Shown here: positions 1-11,787 of the stretch, piece by piece | How the letters are laid out: each line of letters starts with the position of its first letter | Position numbering within the stretch: the stretch's first letter is position 1 | Source: Apostichopus japonicus | Lineage: Eukaryota; Echinodermata; Holothuroidea; Aspidochirotida; Stichopodidae | Direction of reading: 5' to 3' | NCBI RefSeq assembly: GCF_037975245.1 | Contig: NC_092576.1 | Location: 10,187,501 to 10,251,500 of the forward strand | Length of the DNA stretch: 64,000 nucleotides | Notes under the pieces: generated by a model | Told to the model about the DNA's origin: nothing | Databases searched by the model: none | What the model saw: the letters and a program-made list of their open reading frames with translations, nothing else | Made by a program: the position numbers and the translations under genes

Positions 1-504
1 TATATATATATATATATATGTATTTACTTTTTATCGTTATATCCACATACATATGGCACTGCTACAGCCTGCTGTATACAATTAGTATGCTTACTTATAC
101 TATATACCTGTGCATTTCACGGTACTGCCATATATGCCTAAGTGCAATATCTGTTTTCTTTTTTTATAGTTTTCGGCTGAAGAATTTTGCGGGTTTCAAA
201 TTCTACAATTAATTTTAGGTTTCCAATTTATCATATCTAATTTCACTTAACTATCGTATGTCTCTGATATTCGTTCTTACAGTAGTGTTATATGTTGTCA
301 ATATGGCTTCCGTACTATAGCTTACATACCAACTATAATTAAAATTCAAGTCAGTCGGTACAACATTGGGGGGGGGGGGCAGAATTGGCAAATACAGGGC
401 GGAGACTGAATGGTACATCACTTGCATAGAGCCTCCTAATTTATGTATACAGAGGGTCACAATGCACAAAAGCTGCACTGCTTCCACAGTGTGCAATAAT
501 ACTT

Positions 505-975
505 CATAAGGGAGAAGGTCGGAACTCCCTGCACCCTCCCTGCCCACTCCCTAACGGAGAAGGTCGGAACTCCTTGCACCCTCTCTGCCCACTCCCTGAG
601 GGAGAAGGTCGGAGCTCCTTTCACCCTCTGTGCCCACTCCCTAAGGGAGAAGGTCGGACCTCCCTGCACCCTCTCTGCCCACTCCCTAAGGGAGAAAGGC
701 GTAACTCCCTGCACCCTCTCTGCCCACTCCTTAAGGGAGAAGGTCGGACCTACTTGCACCCTCTCTGCCCACTCCCTATAGGGGAGAAGGTCGGACCTCC
801 CTGCACCATCTCTGCCCACTCCCTAAGGGAGAAGGTCGGACCTCCCTGCACCCTCTCTGTCCACTCCCTAAGGGAGAAGGTCGGACCTCCCTGCACCCTC
901 TCTGCAACCTCCCTGCCCACTCGCTAAGGGAGAAAGTCGGACGTCCCTACACCCTCTCTGCCCCCTCCCTGGATC
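505..975. repeat. 45-bp minisatellite, about 10 copies
   Basis: GGAGAAGGTCGGA starts at 511, 556, 601, 646, 691 and 736, a period of exactly 45, then one 46-bp unit. Each unit holds the palindrome CTCCCTAAGGGAG. Because 45 is a multiple of three, long open frames appear on both strands; they are artefacts of the repeat. Confidence 0.9.
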
Positions 976-2110
976 GATCCTTGTCATTTCAAAGACACGT
1001 TATTTTAATGGGAGCTAAACATGCGTAAACGAATATTGTACAGAATGATTTATATTGCCTGCCTTAGTGTATCACATAATGTATAGTATAGCGACAGTTA
1101 GGTTCAACGACTATCGAATGAAAGTATATAATATGCATGTAATTTAACACTTGCTGTTTTCAAATTATAAACTATATATAACTACATCGAAAGTTCAAAG
1201 ATTGCTTCCTGAACATTTAACTTGCGATCTGTTTTTCCCATAATAAAACTCAGTTTCACTTCGATTTAACATATTGTTATGTGTTAGGCCTGTGCAAAAT
1301 ATGACCTGTTGTCTGGAACATAAAAACCAACGAAGCCTGCGTAGAACCGCTAGCGGAAGGGGGGGGGGGGGCAGTTGAGGAACATCGAAAAACATTATGT
1401 ATCGTCCAAATGTTATATATTGATGCTTTGTTGTGCATATATACCAGGGTCTTTTTAAGAATTTTTTAGTGCATGGGCCATTTCCCCAAAAAAGACCATC
1501 ACGACACTTTCTAAGCGGAGCACCACCGTCGGTTAGCGCGCAGCGTAAAAAGATTTAGGTGTAAAATAATTGAAAGATTTGAGTTATCATTATTTGTTTT
1601 ACATGGCAACAAGGGACGTTCTGCGGTGAGGGGGGGGGGGGCAAATGAGCTGAGCGGGTTGGCCGTGCAGGGGACTGTGCCTCAATATTAATAGTTCAAA
1701 TATTGGGGCTAACAATGAAACTGATAAGTCTATGTACAACGTATTGACGTAATAAACATATGTATGAAACGTAGTTTGAAAGTAGAGTACTACACTCACC
1801 ACGCAGGTTAAATCTTATAGGCGCTCTCTACGTTTATTGTTATTCTAACAATACTCCCACTTGAAGACCGGCAAGTTAGGAATAAACTACACTGATTGGT
1901 GGAAAGTGATCATGTGGTAGAATATTGTAGGAATTTAGGAAATAATTTGATTTATTCACAGTCTACAGAGCCTTGTAGAGTTTACAAAACTGATACATCC
2001 TATAGAAATGGTAGCATTTGGGGGAGGGGTGGGGGTGGGTGGAGGGTCACGACAGAAAGTGACTAGCCTACTCCTGTTTACATATGATATGATATGATAC
2101 GGTACGATTC
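976..2110. other. Intergenic, nothing recognised
   Basis: AT-rich unique DNA with two poly-G runs (about 1360 and 1629). Short frames lack splice or composition support. Confidence 0.6.
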
Positions 2111-2114
2111 GACT

Positions 2115-2310
2115 TGATACGATGCTATGTGTGCTGTGACCGAGTGGATAAAGGCGATGGCATTTGAAGCAATGAGGCTTAGTAATCGGGAGGTTCCCGG
2201 TTCGCTTCGCGGCCTAGTAAGAGTAAAGTGGGATTTCCATCCAAGAGCAATCTACGGTTTTCCCATCTAAAATGACTTTCTAATTGAAAAATATTCCAAA
2301 TGTAAGTTAA
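2115..2310 (+). mobile_element. tRNA-derived SINE (Ser/Leu-like head)
   Basis: The A-box region reads TGACCGAGTGGATAAAGGCG and the B-box region GGTTCGCTTCGC, spaced as in a class II tRNA. Beyond the head a body carries AAGAGCAATCTACGGTTTTC, which recurs in the copy at 35003. The 3' end runs directly into the (TCATCG) microsatellite, as SINE tails often do. Confidence 0.7.
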
Positions 2311-2525
2311 AATGTCATCGTCATCGTCATCATCACCAGCACCATCATCACCATCACCATCATCACCATCGTCGTCATCACGATCGTCGTCATCGTCATC
2401 GTCGTCATCATCGTCATCGTCATCATCGTCATCGTCATCATCGTCATCGTCATCATCGTCATCATCGTCGTCATCATCGTCGTCATCATCGTCGTCATTG
2501 TCACCATCATAATCGTCAACATCAT
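2311..2525. repeat. (TCATCG/TCA)n trinucleotide-type microsatellite
   Basis: Mixed TCA and TCG triplets run for ~210 bp immediately 3' of a SINE. The poly-Ser and poly-Met-Thr frames are trivial products of the repeat. Confidence 0.95.
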
Positions 2526-3320
2526 CATTATTATTGTTACTGAAGGTTACAGCAAACGATTGTTTTTTTTTAATAATGTCAAATTAAATCCAGGCCTACT
2601 CGTAATCGCTCTAAGAGCCTCGTGTACTCTACTCGTAGGCCCCTAGTCATTCCAAGGGAAAGTCAAGTGGTACTCAAATACTCATAATTGTATATACTCG
2701 CTCTAAACACTAGTCTTTATATGTGTTTTAACTGTATATATTATGTACCTAACAAATGTTGCACAAGCAAACCCCCCAAAAACCATGCAGCGGAAGACAT
2801 TATGGAAACGCTGTTGAATTATATTTCCACACGTCGGTGGCGGTTATGTATGGAAAGGTCATAGAGTGGATAAGGTTATGTCGGTTATTCGCCTTTTTAA
2901 TCGCCGAATAACAATATCCGATCCGGATCAAATGGCTTTCACAGATAAATATACCTCCTATAACTAGGTTGGCAGGGATTATATAAGAAAAACTAGATTT
3001 TCTTTTTTATGGTCTATAATGTCTTGTATGTTGTGGAAAGTGTATCAGTTGAGTGAAATTCACTGTAGAGCAAACTATCGTGGCTTGTTTACTGTTAATA
3101 GATTCAATGGCCTATATACGTTTAAAACAACTTTAAATAAATTAGCTAGAACAGTAGGCTACTTTATATAACAACTCACAGTTATAAACAATGTGGGAAC
3201 TAATCGAGGTTAATATCTTTTAAATTGGACATGTATGGGCCAAACCGATTTCATATCCATATATTCTGCAGCCAATTCCCACCTACATTGTATGAGTGTC
3301 CCACCCACCTTGTCTGGTAT

Positions 3321-3431
3321 CACACGCATATTGTAGATTGACATCCAATCTACATTACCTATAGCGGCCCATCCCTCATCTTTCGTGGCGTCCATGAACC
3401 ACAAATGGGCAGTGACCAACGAAATCTGTAT
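3321..3431 (-). CDS. Candidate orphan internal exon, unknown protein
   Basis: On the minus strand an acceptor-like AATACAG is followed by 37 sense codons and then a consensus donor AAG|GTGGGT (GT at about 3320). The peptide is compositionally protein-like, not low complexity: [15 protein letters not shown], then [15 protein letters not shown], then RVIPDK. The frame stays open through the putative donor to 3210. I do not recognise a family and no partner exon is visible nearby. It could also be a fragment of an old transposon or chance. Confidence 0.25.
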
Positions 3432-3468
3432 TTTACATTAACTTGTATCTTATCTTTAATTTGACTCT

Positions 3469-3617
<149 letters not shown>

Positions 3618-3639
3618 TTCTGCTATTTACACAAAACTG

Positions 3640-3927
3640 AATGGCTTCCTGTCTGGTTAAACCCTTTGGCTACAAACAACTGCATGGTTTCTCATCTTGG
3701 CCAAAAATTAGCAATTTAATTAAATTCAAAAATAATAATAATAACCATGAAAAACGTTGTGTCACATAGATTAAATTATAGGTTAATGATCCACTTTTTA
3801 TGCAGTTGCATCTTATTTTTTGGACTTTGGAACTACTTTTATGATTTCTGGTTCGATTTTGTTGGACCAAAGCTGAGCACATATATTTTCGTACTTTTCC
3901 TTGCCTAATTTTTAAACTGAACCTTGG

Positions 3928-3971
<44 letters not shown>

Positions 3972-4017
3972 GAAAGTTTTTTCACTGTTCTTGATTTTCC
4001 AACTCATTACGATTTTC

Positions 4018-4076
<59 letters not shown>

Positions 4077-5055
4077 AATAACCTGTATTTATCGAATTAA
4101 AGTATTGAACAGTATCGAAAATCTGATCCATATTGTACGTATACAAAAAACATATACCAGGTGTGTTGATAGTCAATGTGACAACATGCCCGTGTGGTTT
4201 CCTGCATGTCTCTCAATTCCATTCGCGCATGCGCAAAGCCAAGTATTAGCCGCTAACGAACTCTATAATACCATACAAAGGTCATAGAAGGTTGAGCTGA
4301 TTTTTCCTTGTTTGTGAAAGCAAAGTGGGCGTCGATCCTTGTGGAAAATCACTTATTTATTCATGCCGATATGACTGCGAATATCAAGTAAAGCTACTTA
4401 TTACTCATAGCATGCAGATGAAGAAGACAGTTCTGGGCAGACGATTTTTAGTTTGCATTTGTTGTACGTGGGCACGAGGTAGGTATAAGATATATAACCT
4501 AGTATAATAGCAGGTGTGTAGTGAGTCCGTTCCCGTTCTGTTAGTCCATAACAAAGTTACATATAAATTTAAACTTTCAAGGTTTACAGTTTTTTTGTAT
4601 TAGGGCCAGGCCTTCTCGCAGGACTTAACAATAGTTAACTCCTGGTCATTGATAGCTTGTCACCCTCCCTCCCCCAACCTCCCCTAGTGTGCACAATTCA
4701 AACAGTCCCTCCCAGGAGGCACTAAAGTGCGCCACATCTACGCGTCCCCCGACGACGAACTTCTCATTGGGAAGTAACCAAAAAGCTGGCCCACGTAGCT
4801 ATATATATATTTACAAGTTACCTCGTAATGGGTCCCCACAACGTTATAATCTGGCCGGGATGCATTAGATCGCAAATCCAATGCCGCAGCAATTTGACAA
4901 GAGCGCCCCCAAATTATATTGGTACTCAACCTCGGTTGTACTCAATTATAACTCTGCGCTTATATACTCGGTACTCATTCCAAGAGTTCTGTTTGTTCTG
5001 TAGTACCTTGCCTAAGATGTTGTACCCGCCGTATACGTACCATGCACGAGTCAAT
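3640..5055. other. Intergenic apart from (TA)n tracts
   Basis: No coding signal; the small frames are interrupted and lack recognisable domains. Confidence 0.5.
3930..4074. repeat. Two (TA)n tracts separated by 53 bp
   Basis: TA runs at 3930-3967 and 4021-4074 flank a short unique segment. Confidence 0.98.
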
Positions 5056-5059
5056 TATG

Positions 5060-5262
5060 GTTAATACTACTTTTTAAGAAAACGTCGCCCAGGAAAGAAC
5101 TTGGGCACGAAAACCAAACTACCGAACGACTGATCCGCTCTCAACCCCAGTCCCATTGCATCGGGACTGTGACTGTGTGATCATCGTCGGGTGTGCATCA
5201 CCATTCCCCTCGAAAGGGAACAGATACTACACATGATCTTAGCCAAAAGGCCGAGAAGCGAT
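5060..5262 (-). mobile_element. U2 snRNA-headed SINE-like element, copy A
   Basis: Read on the minus strand, bases 5262-5218 match the first 45 nt of U2 snRNA (ATCGCTTCTCGGCCTTTTGG, CTAAGATCATGTGTAGTATC, TGTTC) with one apparent difference from human U2. U2 then stops and an unrelated body follows: a small hairpin CCCTTTCGAGGGG, then GATGATCACACAGTCACAGTC, a B-box-like GGTTGAGAGC, and a tail TTTCGTGCCCAAGTTCTTTC. The U2 branch-site-recognition sequence GTAGTA is included, but the remaining ~140 nt of U2 are absent. The same arrangement recurs twice more in the window, which shows a dispersed repeat and not a single U2 pseudogene. Confidence 0.85.
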
Positions 5263-5436
5263 TATGGTTAAAACTACTTTTTTAGAAAAAGTCGCCCAGG
5301 AAAGAACCTGGGCACGAAAACCGCTCTCAACCCCAGTCCCCTTGCATCGGGACTGTGACTGTGTGATCATCGTCGGGTGTGCATCACCATTCCCCTCGAA
5401 AGGGAAGATATACTACACATGATCTTAGCCAAAAGG
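5263..5436 (-). mobile_element. U2 snRNA-headed SINE-like element, copy B (truncated head)
   Basis: This lies in direct tandem with copy A and has the same body and tail. The head lacks the first 12 nt of U2: the minus-strand sequence starts at CCTTTTGGCTAAGATC. The body also lacks ~20 nt present in copy A (the segment with GATCAGTCGTTCGG). The shared ATTATGGTTAA(A/T)ACTACTTTTT at the end of each unit makes A and B a head-to-tail dimer. Confidence 0.8.
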
Positions 5437-6099
5437 TTAATACTAATTTCGTGGCTCACCAGTTATACTGGCATTCGAGCTTCGAGCTTGCAAATGCGCA
5501 GTTTGGCACGAATACTTGGTGTGCTGACTTTCAGGCCGTTGTGTACAATAGCTCTGAAACCAAAGAACTGATGAAATCATGAAACGCTAGAAGAAAAGGA
5601 AACTCATGTGATTAAAAAATTCTTGGCACAGATCATGATGTTTTTGAATTGTACAGGAAACGCACTCGGAAGGATGAGGTGGATTGGTTAATGAGAGATT
5701 CCTGTAATTATACACGTAACAGCCAATCACCGCACTCATTTCCCTGGTTGCTTAGCAACAACACCTGTCATTCATGAGTTAAATTGCTTATGTTGTTTTT
5801 CTTTGATTTCGTGTTATGTGGTTGTGTTTACTCGTACAGAGTGTATAGTGAAATCGTTTGTTCGTTTACTAATGTTTCGTATAGTATAGTCTTTACATTG
5901 AGATAATAGGGGCCTACACTCATTCCTTGTTTATAAATCGCGTTAGGTTTTCCGAAGAGCATACGATACCATTAGGTAAACTCATTGCCAGCCTAGGTGC
6001 TTTATATCCTGAGCCAGATTCAGATTTTGTAACATTATCGGACTTTATCAGAATAAAACTAATTACTATCATTTCATATTAGTTATACAAAGTACGATA

Positions 6100-6480
6100 G
6101 CGCTTGCCCCTATACCCCTCTCACACATCTCCCACCCCTTTACTTTCTACAGTCTCTACACCCTCCCAACCATATCAGACTCTTTCTACCCCTATCCATC
6201 CCTCCTCTCTCTCTCTTCTAATATCGCAATTCTTTGCCCTCCCTCACCAGTGGCCCCTCCCATCCCTCCACTCATCCCACCCTTCTATCCACCCCAACCC
6301 TGGTATTACCTCCTCATCACTACACAACCTCGTCTCACCCTAGCTACTCACCACTCCTACCAGGGAGTTGTTCCATAACAACTCCCTGCTCCTACGCTCT
6401 TCCTCTTGTACCCAACCTCACTCTTCCTCACCCGCCTCCCCTCCCTCCACCTCCCCCTTCCCCGACAGACATGCTTTCAC
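6100..6480. repeat. Pyrimidine-rich low-complexity stretch
   Basis: About 380 bp dominated by CCCTCCC, CACCCC and CTCTCT words. Open frames here are Pro/Ser/Leu low-complexity and not supported as genes. It contains the hairpin at 6361-6388. Confidence 0.7.
6361..6388. repeat. Perfect 12-bp hairpin
   Basis: CAGGGAGTTGTT and AACAACTCCCTG are exact reverse complements around a CCAT loop. No T-run follows, so it is not a typical Pol III terminator. Confidence 0.8.
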
Positions 6481-7183
6481 ATTCACTCCCCACAGTTAGC
6501 TCGATAAAACAGTTTACGCTTTATAATTGATTGCCGTGGTATACGTCCCGTACAAATCACCATCATAAATAATATGCGAACGTAGCTAAAAACTGTACGT
6601 TGGGTTAGGATGTAACTTGACGTAACCTCCGGAGCAAACATTAATACATTCGGATTCGAATATCTGGTATAGAAAACGGCATGGATACAATTTTTAATGT
6701 TAATTATATTTTTTTAAATTGTATTACTTTAATTTGAAAATTCGTAGGAATTTACAGGAAATGTATGAAATGGCCGAGATTAAAAACAAAAACAAAATTA
6801 AAAATGACAAGGAGTTCATCTAACCGTATATGTGTAATCAAACACTGATAAATAGTTAACAAACAACCCTTTACAATGGAATCAATACATATATATATAT
6901 ATGTCTGACCTGAAGCGCAGATAAATTAACAGAGCACATGAGGGACCGAGAGAGCCTTTTCCGTGAATATCAAACAGTACCCGCTGACTGGCTTTTAGGT
7001 CAGGTCTATTAAAATTATCGATTTCGTCTACCCAATCTTAACTGAATATTGAAGTATCCGACAGCGAAAAAAAAAGTAAGGCGACTGAATTAAGCTGGCA
7101 AGAACATTCTCTATGATTAAGGAAGGAAAAGTCCTGTACGTGTTATATTGTAGGTGTGTAGCCTTGAGAATTGTTAAGTTGTT

Positions 7184-7192
7184 ATATATATG

Positions 7193-7271
<79 letters not shown>
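7184..7271. repeat. (TA)n tract
   Basis: ~88 bp of TA repeat directly upstream of the 96-bp array region. Confidence 0.98.
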
Positions 7272-7274
<3 letters not shown>

Positions 7275-7408
7275 ATAACGGAAAAACAACTATGCTGCAT
7301 TTAGAGAAAGGCTGGATCTCGAGTGAGATATACATATATATATATATTATATATTATTATGTATATTTATATTTATATATACATTATATGTATTGTTATA
7401 TATACATA

Positions 7409-7795
7409 ATCATGTTCACACTATAGCATAGCCCTAATGCAGGCCGCATGGGAGTGATATCCAGGTTTCTTTGCTAGTGGTTATATTGCATAAGGTACCG
7501 CATTATCATGTTCACACTATAGCCTATCCCTGATGCAAGCCGAAGGAGAGTGAAATCCAGGTTACTTTGCTAATAGTCACAGTGCATGAGGTAACGCATT
7601 ATCATGCTCACACTATAGCCTATCCCTGCTGCATGCCGCATGGGAGTGAAATCCAGGTTTCTAAGCTAATGGTTAAACTGCATAAGGTAACGCATAATCA
7701 TGTTCACATTATAGCATAACCCATGATGCAAACCGCATGGGAGTGAAATCCGGGCTACTTTGCTAATGGTCATACTTTATAATGTACCGCATTGC
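7409..7795. repeat. 96-bp tandem array, 4 copies
   Basis: ATCATG(T/C)TCACA(C/T)TATAGC starts at 7409, 7505, 7601 and 7697, a constant 96-bp period. Degenerate traces (GTTACAAAGGCACAGTG, ATGGTTAT) continue to about 8000. Confidence 0.9.
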
Positions 7796-8602
7796 CATTG
7801 TTACAAAGGCACAGTGTTTGTATTATAAGGGCTGGGTTGCGCCTGGTCCATTTTACTAATGGTTATCTTCACGGCTTGAAATGCTATGATTTCATATATA
7901 CGACATAAGTCAAGATGCACAATGACTGTTACCGAGGAATGAAGTCAGCTTGGTAATGGTTATACACTGCACCAGATATATAAGCCTATCACAGTGTTCA
8001 CGTTGGCCTAGTCCTGGCGTGAATGGACGAAGCGTAGAATACGATCCGTTTAGCAGCAATGACGTCATATTTGGCTTTTTTAAAAATTTGATTGGACTTC
8101 ATTAGAAAATAAATCAGGACAACAAATGTTCTTCAAACTGCACTCATTCTCATCTGCCGTCAACTTACATGCGTACTCATGTGACCATTTCTTCGGACTA
8201 ATTACGATCACGTGACCTATTCAACGACAGTTTGCTGGTATGTGGATTGCAGAGGGCAAACTGATGTCGCGTAATTTGATAAATTATTCAATATACACAC
8301 ACTGTGAAGTCACGTCCAAGTGTGGCTTAGTTTCTCTCATGAAATACCACGAGCGATAAGGTGGTTTACTCCTAACCCGGTTTATCTTCATTTATTAATA
8401 TGACTATTCCGACTCAGTGACGTAGCTTACCTGTGTATAATTTTAAAGTCATCTTTCTCGTCCAACACTTCGATATTAACGGTCTTCTTATTCCACTTTC
8501 TCCTGACTTCAAAATCTGTGTAAAATTCTACAACTGGATTGAGGAACAGAGAGAGAGAGAATACCACTTACATATTTAACAATTTCCAAAGTTCATCTTC
8601 TT

Positions 8603-8953
8603 TTAAAGCGTGTGAAGACTCGCGCAAAAAAAAAAGACACGTCTAATGCCGGTAATCTGACCAAGTTTCGAATGAGGTGTAACAGAAGTGTTAGACACCA
8701 CCATCGATCCCAGAAAATACGCACACAGCTTGCATACCTTCGGTAATGAGACACTAGTGTACAGTTAGTACATATACAGCTGCGGTCAATACCCACAGCA
8801 CAGTGTACAAACAATACAGCGATGGACATCTCAGGTCCAGCTAAAGATAACAAGGTATCACGTTTCATTACTGCCTGCATTTGTAGCGACAAGCAGAAAA
8901 CTTCACTTTTTCAGAGCGGGCACGCGGTTTGGGGCGAGTCCTCAATGCCTTTA
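8603..8953 (-). mobile_element. MITE-like element, family 1, copy 1
   Basis: This ~350-bp block is repeated in reverse orientation at 47344-47705, sharing GCAGTAATGAAAC(C/G)TGATAC, CCTTGTTATCTTT, GATGGTGGTGTCTAACACTT, and CTGTTACAC. Its ends are imperfect inverted repeats of the form TTAAAG-GT-TGAAGACTCGC. A 99-codon open frame inside it is incidental, as the other copy does not keep it. Confidence 0.7.
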
Positions 8954-8954
8954 G

Positions 8955-10149
8955 GATGAAGCGTGAAGGCTTTTACTGTGTGTTTTCAACTGATCATTGT
9001 CATCCCTTTAGTACCCTTACCCTCTCCTTGGTCCCTCCTTGGTCTTTTCTTGTCTTTCCTGACCCCTCTTTAATTCCCTTATCCTTTCCCTCCTACCCCC
9101 CCCCCCCCTCCTCTATCTCACATCTCCTCTTCTTCTTCTCCCCTGACCAGATTTATAGTACTCAAAATAGCTGCATGTTTGCCAAAAGTACATATATATA
9201 CGCCCCTGCCGAATCTTACCCTTAGTAATATTCTACACATAAAGAAGATTAAAATAAATAGTCAATTAAACAAATAAGGGTTTGATTCGGAAGTCACCCT
9301 TAAAAATCTAACAAACTTGTTTACGTTGTAAGTGCAATATGCTACATTTTCTTTATTGATATATTTTACATGACATTTGGTATTAATTAAATATTAATTT
9401 AGATAAATGAATCCCGTGACTGAATACAAACATAGCCTTATCTGGTTGGTTGCTGTCCTTGCACGTGACAACTGTTGTCAACATTATTAATGTAGATAAT
9501 TCTCGCAAGGTGACGAAATGAATAGTTCATTTTGCTTCCTTAGCATATATATTCAACATTTTTATTGATTTTCCTATTAAATACAAAATATATCAGTTAA
9601 AACTTACTCTTTTCTGTAGGGATTCCAGAATATTCTAAAACGCCCTGAAAAGATAAAATAAAGAAATAAATATTATATAAAAAAAAATTGAAAATAAGCA
9701 TCTTGGCGAGTAATCTACTTTCTAGACGTTTTAATTAAATTAGATTTTCATATTCAAGACATTCGTTAGATCATTAAAGTTCAACTGATCATATATCAAA
9801 CTCATTCGAGGTATAAGATCGGAGAGTTAAGGAGGAGAATAACGAAACGAAGAAATTAATAGTGTTTCGAATCACATCCTTCCGGCAAAATGGTACACAC
9901 ATCCTGTAAATGAGACCCCCCAAAAAACTATATAGCTTACTTTACGATATGAAAGTATCGATTTACGTTCGAAAGTGCAAATTAGAGAGATAGACCAGGC
10001 ACGGAATATAGCTGGTTTATTTCTAATTAAAACTCGATTGAAACTGTCATATGCGTTGCAAGTCATGAAGAAGACACATTAGGATTGAGCTAAGTAATAA
10101 ACTTGATGAAAACCGAGACAGGAAATACATGACTTATATAGGCTATATT

Positions 10150-10192
<43 letters not shown>

Positions 10193-11570
10193 TCTTGCTT
10201 GTATACACAATGTAATAAATATATGATATGTGAGAATAAGTTTTCAGTTGAGATTTGTTTTTCTTCATTATAACTGTAAGGATATCATGATTATTATAGC
10301 TAAAATAATGAAACTTGATTACAAGGGTTTACAACGTGTGGCAATGATAATTTCCTTTTTTTTCCTGTTGTTTTCCTGTTGTTTTCTTTTTGATTTTCTT
10401 TTTATTTCTCTGATTGTTTGTTTGTTTTTGTATTCTGTTCTTATGGGAATTGTATTTGGTGCATTCCTTTATGCGCCATTAAACAAAAACAACAACAACA
10501 AATTCGTACAAAATAACGATAAAGTAATAGCAAGAGAACTAGAAGAAAAAGAAGGAACAAGTCTAAAGTTTACACGATCCATGAACACATTAATTGAAAA
10601 TGCATTAAGATATGAATACACTACACTCATTTTTAAGAAAAATGTAAAAAAAAAAAATTAGCTAGTGTGCATCTCAGATAATAAATTGTTTGATAAAAAG
10701 AAGCATATATGATCTTCTTTACGTGTTGACAACAGTCTAACCCCCCCCCCCCCCATGAAAAAACATAATAATAAATAAATATAATAAATAAGTAATATTG
10801 GAAGTTAAGAACCGTCAACATCTATATATTTTTTGTTTCGTTGCTGCCCCTAAATTTGTTTTCCGTTTTTTTTTTATGTAGAAAAATCCGTCTACAGTAG
10901 ACGAACATCATCTCTATTGACTGTTGTACGAACAGAGCTGGAGGGAGTTCACCCCTTTAATGGCCCCCTTGCATGCCCTTGTCACGTCTTTCAGAATAAT
11001 ACTGTGCACGCTTGATCCATCTCTTTTCTCTCGCGGAGTGCCGTGATGGAAAAAGAAAAATCCCATAACAGGTTAGATACGCCGCGTGTCAACTCATTAT
11101 ACATGCACCGTATGCATGTAAAGTGTAAAATACCGCACCTGGATAAAATTGCATCGTAGTTAAGAAATATAAATTTGTTCTCTTCACGGCGCGTGAATAT
11201 GATTGCGTAATACATTTGACATAAATTTCGCTATTTGGAGCCTTGTCTTTTTCCAGTCAAAGTTTTTAGCTAGATGAGTTTATCTGATGTGTATCGATGA
11301 CACGTGACATGGAAAGATGCACGGGTTTAGAGCTTTTCTCCTCCCCTCTTCATATAACGCATGAAAGATTATTACTCTTTTTCCTCCTCCCCCCCCCCCT
11401 CCATCTTTAGTCACTCTATCTGTCTCGTTCTAAACTTGAAAGTTAAGTATAGGTTACGTGATATTGTTGTTGAAAGCTAGTTATGTGGGACAAGGCATAA
11501 GGAAGACATGTTGCAAAGGACAAAGAGCGATAATCTGTTTTTCATATTTTTATTGTTTCACGAACTGTCC
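8955..11570. other. Intergenic, AT-rich
   Basis: It contains a 143-codon frame at 10230-10661 (Phe/Leu-rich, then Asn/Lys-rich) that looks compositional. The TTTATGCGCCATTAAAC followed by an (AAC)n tail at about 10470-10500 resembles a LINE 3' end, but this is weak. Confidence 0.4.
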
Positions 11571-11572
11571 AT

Positions 11573-11764
11573 CCAGTTGGGACAATCTTTTTTTCTATAC
11601 TGTAGTGTCATGTCCCGCTTCAGTGCACTCGTATGAATATCATGTTTCTATTATATATATATAGTTTAGGAAATGTTTTTACTGTTGATACGAATGCTTT
11701 GATGCATGATGGGTGTGAGGACAGTTTAGAGAGGTATTAGCATTCGGGAAATTGTCCCAACTGG
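11573..11764 (+). mobile_element. MITE-like element, family 2, copy 1
   Basis: It has terminal inverted repeats CCAGTTGGGACAAT and ATTGTCCCAACTGG. The interior CTATACTGTAGTGTCATGTC and GGACAGTTTAGAGAGGTATT are shared with 51272-51474. Confidence 0.8.
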
Positions 11765-11787
11765 CTTACAGCTCACCGTATTAATTA

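Larger units (their letters stand above)
5440..7180. other. Intergenic; nothing beyond the pyrimidine-rich stretch
   Basis: Unique AT-rich DNA. No RNA gene or transposon terminus found. Confidence 0.5.

Noticed and set aside
574-927. 117-120-codon frames on both strands
   Set aside because: They are read-through of the 45-bp minisatellite, whose length is a multiple of three.
505-975. CRISPR-like array
   Set aside because: Units are contiguous without unique spacers, and the window is eukaryotic.
2307-2528. Poly-Ser and Met-Thr-rich frames
   Set aside because: Pure trinucleotide microsatellite with no flanking coding signal.
5218-5262. A functional U2 snRNA gene
   Set aside because: Only the first 45 nt are present; the Sm site and 3' stem-loops are missing and a foreign body follows.
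8593-8892. 99-codon Cys/Arg-containing minus-strand frame
   Set aside because: It lies wholly inside a repeated MITE-like element; the other copy at 47.4 kb has stops in the same frame.
10230-10661. 143-codon frame with apparent membrane segment
   Set aside because: Phe/Leu and Asn/Lys bias follow from T-rich then A-rich DNA; no domain and no start context. At best it overlaps a LINE-like 3' tail.
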